Below, piece by piece: positions 37,382 to 45,658 of a stretch of DNA of 64,000 nt. Source of the DNA: an uncultured Massilia sp. GTDB taxonomy: Bacteria; Pseudomonadota; Gammaproteobacteria; Burkholderiales; Burkholderiaceae. Position numbers and translations under genes: made by a program. The notes under the pieces are model-generated. The model was not told the origin of the DNA and made no database searches. It saw only the letters and a program-made list of their open reading frames with translations. Each line of letters begins with the position of its first letter. The first letter of the stretch is position 1. The stretch is taken from positions 186,001-250,000 of the forward strand of contig CAMLMV010000001.1 in NCBI GenBank assembly GCA_946481275.1. Reading direction: 5' to 3'.

Positions 37382-38259
37382 TCGCCGTCTTCTCATTGTT
37401 GCCGCTCGCGGCGCGCGCGCACGACGTCCAGGCCGAGCTGGCGGCCGGCCCCGCCCTCGGCTGGGGCGCGGAATGGTGGGTCGTGACGCTGCTGGCGCTG
37501 TCGCTGCTGCTGTATGCGGCGGGCCTGAAGCGCCTGTGGCCCCGCGCGCACGGGGCGCGCCGGCAGCTGGCGCGCCAGGCCGCCTGGTTCGGCGCGGGCT
37601 GGTTCATGCTCGTGCTGGCGCTGGCGTCGCCGCTGGACGGCGCCGGCAGCTATGCGTTTTCCGCGCACATGGTGCAGCACGAGGTCCTGATGATCGTGGC
37701 GGGACCGCTGCTCGTGCTGGGCCGCCCGCTTGCGCTGTGGCTGTGGGCGTTCGGGCCGGAGCGGCGTCTTGCCATCGCGGCCGCCACGCGTAGGCCCGCC
37801 GTGCGCGCCGCCTGGGGTGCGCTGACGGCGCCCCTGAATGCGTGGCTGCTGCACTTCGCCGCGCTGTGGATGTGGCACGTGCCGGCCTGCTTCCAGCTGG
37901 CGCTCGCCGACAACGGCATGCACGCGCTGCAGCACACGAGCTTCCTCGCCACGGCGCTGCTGTTCTGGTGGGCCGTGCTGGGCCGCGAGGGCGGGGCGCA
38001 CGGTCGCGGCGGTGCGATCATTTACCTGTTCACGACGATGATGCACACGGGCGCGCTCGGCGCCTTGTTCACCATGTCGGAGACCGTCTGGTACCCGCTG
38101 TACGGCAACCGCGCGCAGCTGTTCGGCCTGAGTCCGCTGGAAGACCAGCAGCTGGGTGGCCTCATCATGTGGATTCCAGGGGGGCTGGCTTACCTGGTCG
38201 CGGGCCTCGTGCTGTGCGCGCGCTGGCTGCGCGCCGGGCCTGTGGAGGTGCGGCCATGA
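37369..38259 (+). CDS. ctaG: Cytochrome c oxidase assembly factor CtaG (caa3 type)
   Basis: A 296-residue membrane protein of the CtaG_Bacsu (caa3_CtaG) family. The first residues look like a signal or first helix (RRLIAVFSLLPLAARAHD), followed by about seven helices. Family features seen are SAHMVQHEVLMIVAGPLLVLG, HFAALWMWHVP and TTMMHTGALGALFTMS, with several intramembrane His and Met residues that could handle copper. This family is distinct from the CoxG/Cox11 copper chaperone. It overlaps the preceding gene by 13 bases and the next by 4. Confidence 0.88.
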   Translation: MRRLIAVFSLLPLAARAHDVQAELAAGPALGWGAEWWVVTLLALSLLLYAAGLKRLWPRAHGARRQLARQAAWFGAGWFMLVLALASPLDGAGSYAFSAHMVQHEVLMIVAGPLLVLGRPLALWLWAFGPERRLAIAAATRRPAVRAAWGALTAPLNAWLLHFAALWMWHVPACFQLALADNGMHALQHTSFLATALLFWWAVLGREGGAHGRGGAIIYLFTTMMHTGALGALFTMSETVWYPLYGNRAQLFGLSPLEDQQLGGLIMWIPGGLAYLVAGLVLCARWLRAGPVEVRP

Positions 38260-38621
38260 CGAGGCGAACGGTTACGGTCCTGGTGTACGCGGCGCTGCTG
38301 GCCGCCTGCTCGAAGACGCAGCCGAAGACGGAGCCGATCACGGGCGGCGATCCGCGCCACGGCCGCGAACTCCTCGCCCGCTACGGTTGCGCGAGCTGCC
38401 ACCAGATCAAGGGGATCGCCCACGCGGACAGCCACGTCGGCCCGCCCCTCGACGAGATCCGCTCGCGCGGTTATATTGCGGGCGTCATGCCGCACAACGC
38501 GGACAACCTGATCAAGTGGATCCAGCATCCCCGCCAGGTGGTCCCGAATACCGCGATGCCGGACCTGGGCGTCACCCGGGCCGAGGCGCGCGATATGGCC
38601 GCTTATCTGTATAGCCAATAG
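38256..38621 (+). CDS. Cytochrome c lipoprotein
   Basis: A 121-residue protein whose ATG overlaps the ctaG stop. The N-terminus is a lipoprotein signal (VYAALLAAC, Cys18). A class I cytochrome c domain follows with CASCH at 45-49 and a later Met in NTAMPDLG as the probable sixth ligand. It is likely anchored at the outer face of the inner membrane as an electron donor to the oxidase whose subunit II already has its own cytochrome domain. Confidence 0.88.
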   Translation: MTRRTVTVLVYAALLAACSKTQPKTEPITGGDPRHGRELLARYGCASCHQIKGIAHADSHVGPPLDEIRSRGYIAGVMPHNADNLIKWIQHPRQVVPNTAMPDLGVTRAEARDMAAYLYSQ

Positions 38622-38628
38622 GAGTCGC

Positions 38629-38985
38629 ATGTTCGAACAGACGGAACTCCAGGTGCGCGCCTGGGTGGAGTGGCTGCGCCTGCTGGTGGAAGCACTGGGC
38701 GCGTGCGTGATCGCAGCGGGCGTCGTCATCGTGATCGTCGGGCTCGTGCGCTATGCGTTGTCCCGGGGCGGCAGCTTCATCCCGATCCGGCTCGCGTTCG
38801 CGCGCTACCTCACGCTCGCGCTGGAACTGCAGCTGGCGGCCGACATCCTGTCGACGTCGGTGGCGCCGACGTGGGACCGCATCGGCAAGCTGGCCGCCAT
38901 CGCCGTGATCCGGACGGCGCTGAACTACTTCCTCAACCGCGAAATGAAGGACGAGACGGCGGACGACGTCAGGCGCCCAGCGTGA
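38629..38985 (+). CDS. DUF1622 family membrane protein
   Basis: A 118-residue protein with three hydrophobic segments (about 18-45, 55-78 and 88-104) of the DUF1622 type (LALELQLAADIL, AVIRTALNYFLNRE). Its role is unknown. It is 7 bp after the cytochrome gene with AGGAG before the ATG, so it is probably the last gene of the oxidase transcript. Its end overlaps the convergent acetyltransferase gene by 17 bases. Confidence 0.8.
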   Translation: MFEQTELQVRAWVEWLRLLVEALGACVIAAGVVIVIVGLVRYALSRGGSFIPIRLAFARYLTLALELQLAADILSTSVAPTWDRIGKLAAIAVIRTALNYFLNREMKDETADDVRRPA

Positions 38986-39466
38986 GCACCATCGCCTGCT
39001 CGAACGTCGTCCTGCCGGGCATCGGCACGGGCGCGCCCACGTCGACGAAGCCCATGCGGCGATAGAGCCGCGCCGCCGCGCCGTCGCCGGCCGTCACGTC
39101 GAGCCGGACCTCGCACGCCTTGCGCGCGCGGGCCCACGTGATGGCGGCGTCCAGCAGCGCGGCACCCACGCCGCGTCCGCGCGCCTCGGGCGCCACCCAT
39201 ACCTGGTACACGCTGGCGTGCGCGCCTTCCAGCTTCACCCATGCGAGGCCGACGGGCGTGCCGTCCACTTCCACCGCGAACGGCCAGCCCTGCAGATGCG
39301 ACCCGAGCGCGGGCGCGGCCAGGCGCGCGGCCCAGATGTCGTCCGTGCGTTGCGATTCCTCGGCATGGGTGCTGCCGAAAGCCTGGGGCGAGTCGGCCAG
39401 CGCGCGCAGGCGCAGGTCGCGGTAGATGGGCCAGTCGTCGGGATGCAGGGTGCGGATGGCGGGCAT
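38969..39466 (-). CDS. GNAT family N-acetyltransferase
   Basis: A 165-residue single-domain acetyltransferase. Motif A is plain: VYQVWVAPEARGRGVGAALL, with the RGRGVG acetyl-CoA loop, and the C-terminal motif B stretch AARLYRRMGFVDVG. The N-terminus MPAIRTLHPDDWPIYRDLRL is standard for the family. The substrate is unknown. It runs against the oxidase cluster and overlaps the DUF1622 gene end. Confidence 0.88.
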   Translation of the reverse strand: MPAIRTLHPDDWPIYRDLRLRALADSPQAFGSTHAEESQRTDDIWAARLAAPALGSHLQGWPFAVEVDGTPVGLAWVKLEGAHASVYQVWVAPEARGRGVGAALLDAAITWARARKACEVRLDVTAGDGAAARLYRRMGFVDVGAPVPMPGRTTFEQAMVLTLGA

Positions 39467-39616
39467 GTCGGGGTCCGAAAAGAAACGGGGAAGAAGATCA
39501 TAACGGAAATCCGCATGAGCAAGTGCGAAGAGCTTCGTTGTCGCGGCCGCGTTGGCCGGGGCACGCAACGCTGACGATGTTTGCGTGGCGGCGCGGGATC
39601 GGTTAGCATCCGCGGG

Positions 39617-39919
39617 ATGACTTTCCTGAACGTTCCCTACGCAGAAAAAGACGAGGCCCGTGCCCTCGGCGCCCGCTGGAATCCCGGCCGCAAGCGCTGG
39701 TACGTGCCCACGGGCGTCGCCCTCGAACCCTTCCAGAAATGGCTGAAGGAGGGCGCGCCCACCGGCCGCGTCGACTCGGCCGCCGCGAAACTCGTGGTCG
39801 GCGCCAACTATATTGAACTCGACCACGCCTGCAATCCGTTCGAGCCCTGCGCCGAGTGTGCGAAGGCCCTCGCGGGCACGCCGTGGGAACAGGCGCGTGC
39901 GGCACTCCTGAAACGTTAA
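39617..39919 (+). CDS. DUF5710 domain protein
   Basis: A 100-residue protein whose first half is a DUF5710 domain: FLNVPYAEKDEARALGARWN followed by KRWYVP. In larger proteins this domain is found beside DNA primase or mobilisation domains, where it may bind DNA; here it is alone. The second half has three cysteines (HACNPFEPCAECAK) that could bind metal. The stop shares the TTAA with the stop of the convergent M20 gene. Confidence 0.8.
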   Translation: MTFLNVPYAEKDEARALGARWNPGRKRWYVPTGVALEPFQKWLKEGAPTGRVDSAAAKLVVGANYIELDHACNPFEPCAECAKALAGTPWEQARAALLKR

Positions 39920-41235
39920 GGCTGCGCCAGCACGCCCAGCACGGCCAGGCTCATGGCCTGGGCGGCCGTCTTGATCGACGGCTCCGGTACGGGCGCGTAG
40001 AACGGCGAGTGGTTGAACGCGAGCGGCTTGCCGCCCGCGCGCCGTGCCTCGGCCACGGCCTCCGGCGCGTACACGCCCGTGAAGAAGAACATCGACGGGA
40101 TGCCCTCGTTCGCATACGCGGAAAAATCCTCGCTGGCCGTCATCGCGGGCATGCGCACCGCGTTCTTCGCCCCGAACGCATCCTGGAAAATGGCTTCCGT
40201 GCGGCGCACGAGCGCGGCATCGTTGACGATGGCGGCGCCGCCCGGAATCAGCTGTACGTCGGGCGCCGGGGCGTCGGCCATCGCGGCCGAAGCATTGGCC
40301 ACGCGGCGCACGCCGTCCAGCAGCTTCGCCCGCACCTCCGGGCTGTACGAGCGGATCGTGCCGCGCACCTGCACCGTGTCCGGGATGATGTTCCCCACGG
40401 TGCCGCCCTGGATCGCGCCGATCGTCACGACGCCGAATTCCTTCGGATCCTTCTCGCGGCTCACGACCGTCTGCACGTCGACGATGAAGCGCGCGGCGAT
40501 GGCGATCGGGTCGATGGCCTTGTCCGGCGCCGAGCCGTGGCCGCCGCGGCCGTTGAACCGGATCTCCAGCGCGTCCGAATTCGACGACACCGGCCCGGCC
40601 TCGAAGCCCACCGTGCCGTACGCGAGCGGCCAGGTGTGCAGGGCGAACGCGACATCCGGTTTCGGGAAACGCCTGAACAGGCCGTCGTCCAGCATGGCCC
40701 GGGCGCCGGACACGGTTTCCTCGGCCGGCTGGGCAATGAACATCAGCGTGCCTTTCCACTGCCGTTTCAGTTCCACGAGCGTGCGCGCGGCGCCGAGCCA
40801 GGCGGCCATGTGGACATCGTGACCGCAGCTGTGCGTCGTGAACGTGGCGCCATCCTGCGTGTGGGCGCGGCTTGCGTACGGCAGGCCCGTCTTCTCTTCC
40901 ATCGGCAGGCCGTCCAGCTCCGTGCGGACGAGGACCGTGGGGCCGGCACCCTTGGGTCCATTCCGCAGGATGGCGACAATGCCGGTGCGACCGACCTTTT
41001 CGGTCACCTCGAAGCCCAGCTTGCGCATCTCGGCCGCCAGCTTGCCGGCCGTGCGCACCTCCTGGAACGCGATCTCGGGGTGCGCATGCAAGTCCTTGTA
41101 GATGCCGTCGAGCCACGGATACATGCCGTCGACCTTGCCGGCGACCTCGGTCTTGAGCGGTGCGGCGGATGCGGTGCCGGCGAGCGCCAGCAGGAACAGC
41201 CGGACGGCTGTTCGGGAGACGGCGGTTCGTTTCAA
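39916..41235 (-). CDS. Exported M20 family amidohydrolase/peptidase
   Basis: A 439-residue zinc amidohydrolase of the IAA-amino-acid/hippurate hydrolase group. The start is taken at the TTG of 41235: AGAGG precedes it and it gives the signal peptide KRTAVSRTAVRLFLLALAGTASA; the ATG at 41313 would overlap the preceding gene on the same strand. Metal and catalytic motifs are DLHAHPE, THSCGHDVHMA, QPAEE (catalytic Glu) and ALHTWPL, plus the dimerisation-domain GRGGHGSAP. It removes acyl or peptide groups from amino acids in the periplasm; substrate unknown. Confidence 0.88.
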   Translation of the reverse strand: MKRTAVSRTAVRLFLLALAGTASAAPLKTEVAGKVDGMYPWLDGIYKDLHAHPEIAFQEVRTAGKLAAEMRKLGFEVTEKVGRTGIVAILRNGPKGAGPTVLVRTELDGLPMEEKTGLPYASRAHTQDGATFTTHSCGHDVHMAAWLGAARTLVELKRQWKGTLMFIAQPAEETVSGARAMLDDGLFRRFPKPDVAFALHTWPLAYGTVGFEAGPVSSNSDALEIRFNGRGGHGSAPDKAIDPIAIAARFIVDVQTVVSREKDPKEFGVVTIGAIQGGTVGNIIPDTVQVRGTIRSYSPEVRAKLLDGVRRVANASAAMADAPAPDVQLIPGGAAIVNDAALVRRTEAIFQDAFGAKNAVRMPAMTASEDFSAYANEGIPSMFFFTGVYAPEAVAEARRAGGKPLAFNHSPFYAPVPEPSIKTAAQAMSLAVLGVLAQP

Positions 41236-41281
41236 GGTTTGCCTCTTCGAGTGGTAACGAAAAGGCAAGCCTAGCACGGCC

Positions 41282-42994
41282 TCACGACGCCATGCAAACC
41301 CGGTTGCGTCCACCGTGCTTGGCGGCGTACAGCGCGCGGTCGGCCGCCTGCACGAGCGTATGCGCGTCCTCGCCGTGGGCTGGCCACATTGCGATGCCGA
41401 ACGACGCAGTCACCTGCGGCAGCGTGGCGTCGCCGTGATGCAGTTCCAGGGCGGAGATGGTCTTGCGCAGCGTTTCGGCGCACGTGCGCGCGGCGGCTGC
41501 GTCGCATTCGGGCAGCACGAGCACCAGTTCCTCGCCGCCGTAGCGGCACGCGATGTCGCTGCGGCGCACGCCTTCGCGCAGGCAGCGCCCGACGGTGCGC
41601 AGGACCAGGTCGCCCGCTTCGTGGCCGTACGTGTCGTTCATGCGCTTGAAGTGGTCCAGGTCGATCATCACGACGGCCAGCGACGCGCGCATGCGTTCGG
41701 CGCGGAACAGTTCGCGCCGCAGCGTTTCGTCGAAGTAGCGGCGGTTGTACAGGCCCGTGAGTTCGTCCACGGTGGATTGGCGCCGCAAGACCTCGCGCAG
41801 GTTGATGTTGCTGATGCCGATGGCAAGCTGTTCGCTGATGGTGGTGGCGGCCGCGAGTTCCACCACGGCGTCCGGGCCTTGCGGCACGCTCACCGAGAGC
41901 AGGCCCAGCACCTCGCCCTGCGAAATCATCGGCACGCACAGGTCCGTGCGGCCGGGCGCGGGCGGGGCGTCGCCCCAATGGGGACAATGCATGTCGTCGC
42001 CCGTCTGGGCCGCATGGGCGTGGCCGAAGCGCAGGCCCCAGCATTCGTGCGGGCTGACGAGCTCCGGATGATGCCCGCCGCCGCCCCATGCCGCGGCGCG
42101 CTGGAGATAGTCGCGCGAATTGCGGTACAGGTAGACGGTGCCGCTGCTGCCGGGCAGCACCTTGGGCAGGAAGGCCGGCAGGACGTTGTGCAATTCGTCG
42201 GTACGCGTCAGGCTGTCCATCGCCTGCAGCATCTGGGCGGTGACGGTGAGGCGCTGGCTCCGGACCTGGCTCTGACGCGCCTGGTCGGCTTGCGCGTCGG
42301 CGAGCCGGCGCGCATGGTCGGCCGCTTCGGAGCCCGCGCGCAGGCTGCGCATGACGAGGACCAGGCCGGTGCCGATGACGATCAGGCTGGCGAGGCCGGC
42401 GCAGATGCCGATCACCGTGTTGTAGTCGAGCGTCGTGTTCAGCCGGTCGCGCAGGGCCAGCCGCTCGCGTTCGAGGGCGGCCGCCCGTTCGCCGATCAGC
42501 AGCCGCAGCCTGTCCATGTCCGCCTTGCCGCTGCGGTTGCCGACGACAGCCGCTGCCGGGGCGAACCCCTCGTCACGGCGCAGGCGGATCGTGGCGGCCA
42601 GCTCGTCCACCTTGCGCTGCGCCAGCCGTTCGATCTCGTCCAGCGTCGCCTGTTCGCCAAGGCCTTCCGCCAGCGGCTTCAGGTCGCGCACGGCGGCGGG
42701 GATCGCGGCCACGCTGGCGTTGTACGGATCGAGGAAGCCGGCATCGCCGGTGATGACGTAGCCGCGCTGGCCCGTCTCGGCGTCGGTCAGCAGGTCCAGC
42801 AGGCGGTTGTAGGCGCGTTCCTTGTCCGCGACGGTTTGCAGCGCGTCCATCGTGGCGTCGGCGGCGCGGCTGGCGAGGAAGGGCAGCGCGGCCAGGCCGA
42901 CGAGGATCGCGACGATGATGGCGCCCAACCAGCGCAGCCCGGTACCCGACGATGCCCGGGGGCGTTTGGATGGAAGGGTGTCGGTAACGAGCAC
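41282..42994 (-). CDS. Membrane diguanylate cyclase with CHASE3-like, GAF and GGDEF domains
   Basis: About 570 residues from the GTG at 42994, chosen because GAGGAG lies 5 bases before it; the frame is open further upstream but with composition unlike the rest. Order: helix at about 21-43; a CHASE3-like periplasmic domain (TDAETGQRGYVITG, 45-190); second helix at about 190-214; GAF domain (about 250-380); GGDEF domain with intact YGGEEL (486-490) and IDLDHFKRMNDTYGH. It should make cyclic-di-GMP in response to an outside signal. It diverges from the two other cyclic-di-GMP genes. Confidence 0.9.
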   Translation of the reverse strand: MLVTDTLPSKRPRASSGTGLRWLGAIIVAILVGLAALPFLASRAADATMDALQTVADKERAYNRLLDLLTDAETGQRGYVITGDAGFLDPYNASVAAIPAAVRDLKPLAEGLGEQATLDEIERLAQRKVDELAATIRLRRDEGFAPAAAVVGNRSGKADMDRLRLLIGERAAALERERLALRDRLNTTLDYNTVIGICAGLASLIVIGTGLVLVMRSLRAGSEAADHARRLADAQADQARQSQVRSQRLTVTAQMLQAMDSLTRTDELHNVLPAFLPKVLPGSSGTVYLYRNSRDYLQRAAAWGGGGHHPELVSPHECWGLRFGHAHAAQTGDDMHCPHWGDAPPAPGRTDLCVPMISQGEVLGLLSVSVPQGPDAVVELAAATTISEQLAIGISNINLREVLRRQSTVDELTGLYNRRYFDETLRRELFRAERMRASLAVVMIDLDHFKRMNDTYGHEAGDLVLRTVGRCLREGVRRSDIACRYGGEELVLVLPECDAAAARTCAETLRKTISALELHHGDATLPQVTASFGIAMWPAHGEDAHTLVQAADRALYAAKHGGRNRVCMAS

Positions 42995-43303
42995 GGCCGC
43001 TCCTCGGTAGGCGTGCGGCGGCGTTGTCGAGGCCGCACATCGCCGATATTTTGCATCAATTGAAAGACCTTGTTCAAGTTTTAACTGATGGAAATGACGA
43101 TGTAGGCGCGGCAATCCGGTGGAAAAATGTGCATGTCTGGAAATGAAGTGTTGGATTTGCCGACAGAAATTTGAAAAAAGTTGCCGCACGTAAATCTCTG
43201 CGTGACGCCGATGCTATAGTGGGCCTGCCCAGCCCCGCATGCGATTTCCTGGCCTCGTCTTCGCCAGCTTCCGGCGCGCCGCCGCACCGGCGCCACTTCG
43301 ATC
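42995..43303. promoter_or_regulatory. Divergent promoter region of the cyclic-di-GMP cluster
   Basis: These 309 bp lie between the GTG of the membrane cyclase (minus) and the ATG of the GGDEF/EAL gene (plus); the middle is A+T rich. On the plus strand TGCTATAGT at 43212-43220 is a fair extended -10 about 84 bp before the ATG. On the minus strand TTGAAC (43072-43077) and CAAAAT (43048-43053) are 18 bp apart and could form a promoter. No strong palindrome is seen. No ribosome site precedes the plus-strand ATG. Confidence 0.45.
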
Positions 43304-45658
43304 ATGAATCCTTCCTACCCGAACTCCGCCGCCATGCACCACGCGGCCACGCACGATGCGGCCACCGGTCTGCCGAATCGCGACGAATTCATGAGCCGCC
43401 TCGAAGGCGCGCAGGCAGCGGCCGCGCGCACCGGCGGCGGCGTCGCCCTGTTGCTCGTCGGCCTGGACGCTGCCGCCGCCCCCGGCGCGCTGTCCGCATT
43501 CGCGGCGCGGCTCAGCGCGCGCGTGCGCCGCACCGACGTCGTGGCGCGGGTCGCCGGCGACGCGTTCGCCGTGCTGCTCACGCACCTGGCCGATCCCGCC
43601 GCCGACGCACGGGCACTGGCCGGCAAGATGCTGGCGGCGGCTGCGCCATGCGGCGCCAGCGTCGGCATCGCGCTGGACGACGGCAACGTCGATGGCGGCA
43701 CGCTGCTGGCGCGCGCGCGGGAGGCGGTGCAGGCCGCGCGCCGGCGCGGCGGCAACACGGCCGTGCTGTTCGACGCGTCCGCGGCGCAGGGCGAGGGCCC
43801 CGCAGGCAGCGCGCCGCTGCCGCCCGACGAGACGGCGCGCGTGGAAGCCTTGCGCGCGACGCAGCTGCTCGACAGCGAACCGGACGAACTGTTCGACCGC
43901 ATCGTGCGCATCGTCTGCGCCACGCTGAACGTGCCCGTCAGCCTCGTCTCGCTCGTCGACAGCGACCGCCAGTGGTTCAAGGCGCGCTGCGGCATCGAGG
44001 GCAGCGGGACGCCGCGCGACGTCGCCTTCTGCGCCTGGACCGTGCTGGGCGACGAGCCTTTCGTGGTGGAGGACGCGACGCGCGATCCGCGCTTCGCGGA
44101 CAATCCTCACGTCACCGGGGCGCCGTTCGTCCGTTTCTATGCCGGCGTGCCGCTGCGCAGCGGCGGCCGGCGTATCGGGTCGCTGTGCGCCGTGGACTAC
44201 GTACCGCGCACGCTCGGGCCACAGGACCTGCTGGTGCTGAAGCAGCTCGCCCGCATGGTCGAGGACCTGATCGAACTGCGCACGGCCACGCTGGACGCCG
44301 TGCAGAGCCTGAACAACTGGGGCGGCCGCCCGCTGCTGGAGGGCGGCACGGGTGCGCGGCTGCGCCAGCAATTCCTGCGCGACCCGCTGACCGGGATGCC
44401 GAACCGGCTGGTGGTGGAAGATGCCATCGCACGCCATGCCCTCCGGTCGCCCGCCGACGCCTGCGCGCTGCTGGCCGTCGTCGACGTCGACAATCTCGCC
44501 GCCGTCAACGAAGAGCACGGCCATGCGTGCGGGGACGCGATGCTGGTGGCGATCGCGCGCCGGCTGCGGCACCGCGCTGGCCCCGGCGACGTGGCGGCCC
44601 GTATCGGCGGCAGCACGTTCCTGCTGTGGCTCCAGTCCGACGCGCACGATTGCGCCGAACGGGCGCAGGCGCTGCATCGCGCGCTGAACCGCCCGGTGCA
44701 GGTGGCCGGCCGCGTGATCCACGGCAGCGTGACGATGGGACACTGCCGCTTCGGTGTCGACGGTTTCGATGCCGAGACGCTGCTGATCCACGCCCAGGCC
44801 GCGCTGCGCCATGCCAAGTCGCAGGGCCACGGGCTCGCGCGCGCGTACGAGCCCGCGCAGCGGCGCACGGGGCCGCGCGCGCTCGAGCACGACCTGCGCG
44901 GCGCGCTCGCGCGCGACGAACTGGCGCTCGCGTACCAGCCGAAGGTCGACCTGCGCAGCGGCCGCGTCGTCGGCGTGGAGGCGCTGCTGCGCTGGCAGCA
45001 CCCGGTGTACGGCATGGTCGCCCCGTCCGAATTCATTCCCGTGGCCGAGGAAAGCGGCTTGATCATCCCGATCGGCCAGTGGGTGCTGGACCAGGCCTGC
45101 GCCCAGTTGCGCGCGTGGCGCGACGCGGGACATGCTGCCCTGACCGTGGCCGTGAACCTGTCGGCGCGCCAGTTCCTCGACGACGAGGTTGCGGCGCGGG
45201 TCGTCGACACGCTGGCGCGCCACGGCGTGCCGCACGGGGCGCTGGAACTGGAGCTCACGGAATCCACGTCGATGCACGACGTGGGGCGCAGCATCACGGT
45301 CATGAAGGAGCTGAAGGCGGCCGGCGTCGTGCTGAGCATCGACGACTTCGGCACGGGCTATTCGAGCCTGGCCTACCTGAAGCGCCTGCCGATCGACAAG
45401 GTCAAGATCGACCGCGCCTTCGTCTCCGACCTCGAACAGAGCACGGAATCGCGCGCCATCGTGCGGGCGATCGTGACGGCCGTGCGCTGCCTGGGCCTGG
45501 ACGTCATCGCCGAAGGCATCGAGCAGCCGGCGCAGGCACGCCTGCTGATGGCGGACGGCTGCTTCGAGATGCAGGGCTACCATTTCGGCCGGCCCGTGGC
45601 CGCGGCGGACTGCCCGCTGGAGGCGCGCTTTCCGTTCGACCTGCCGGAGGATGCATGA
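43304..45658 (+). CDS. GGDEF-GAF-GGDEF-EAL protein, probable cyclic-di-GMP phosphodiesterase
   Basis: A 784-residue soluble protein. Order: a GGDEF-like domain (about 15-155) whose signature is VAGDAF at 83-88; a GAF domain (about 170-325, SLVSLVDSDRQWFKARCG); a second GGDEF-like domain (about 350-515) with IGGSTF at 434-439; an EAL domain (about 525-775). Both GGDEF signatures have lost residues needed for cyclase activity. The EAL domain looks intact: EALLRW (E559), NLSARQF, ELTES, DDFGTGYSSL, KIDR and AEGIEQ. It is therefore probably a hydrolase with regulatory GGDEF domains. Its stop overlaps the next gene (ATGA). Confidence 0.9.
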   Translation: MNPSYPNSAAMHHAATHDAATGLPNRDEFMSRLEGAQAAAARTGGGVALLLVGLDAAAAPGALSAFAARLSARVRRTDVVARVAGDAFAVLLTHLADPAADARALAGKMLAAAAPCGASVGIALDDGNVDGGTLLARAREAVQAARRRGGNTAVLFDASAAQGEGPAGSAPLPPDETARVEALRATQLLDSEPDELFDRIVRIVCATLNVPVSLVSLVDSDRQWFKARCGIEGSGTPRDVAFCAWTVLGDEPFVVEDATRDPRFADNPHVTGAPFVRFYAGVPLRSGGRRIGSLCAVDYVPRTLGPQDLLVLKQLARMVEDLIELRTATLDAVQSLNNWGGRPLLEGGTGARLRQQFLRDPLTGMPNRLVVEDAIARHALRSPADACALLAVVDVDNLAAVNEEHGHACGDAMLVAIARRLRHRAGPGDVAARIGGSTFLLWLQSDAHDCAERAQALHRALNRPVQVAGRVIHGSVTMGHCRFGVDGFDAETLLIHAQAALRHAKSQGHGLARAYEPAQRRTGPRALEHDLRGALARDELALAYQPKVDLRSGRVVGVEALLRWQHPVYGMVAPSEFIPVAEESGLIIPIGQWVLDQACAQLRAWRDAGHAALTVAVNLSARQFLDDEVAARVVDTLARHGVPHGALELELTESTSMHDVGRSITVMKELKAAGVVLSIDDFGTGYSSLAYLKRLPIDKVKIDRAFVSDLEQSTESRAIVRAIVTAVRCLGLDVIAEGIEQPAQARLLMADGCFEMQGYHFGRPVAAADCPLEARFPFDLPEDA

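Noticed and set aside
41236..41313. ATG at 41313 as start of the M20 gene
   Set aside because: It would overlap the end of the upstream diguanylate cyclase gene on the same strand and put 26 extra residues ahead of the signal peptide; the TTG at 41235 has AGAGG at good distance.
43192..43219. FliA-like promoter (TAAA...GCCGATGC) before the GGDEF/EAL gene
   Set aside because: Both halves resemble the flagellar sigma factor consensus, but the spacing is about three bases short and the overlap with an extended -10 is a simpler reading.
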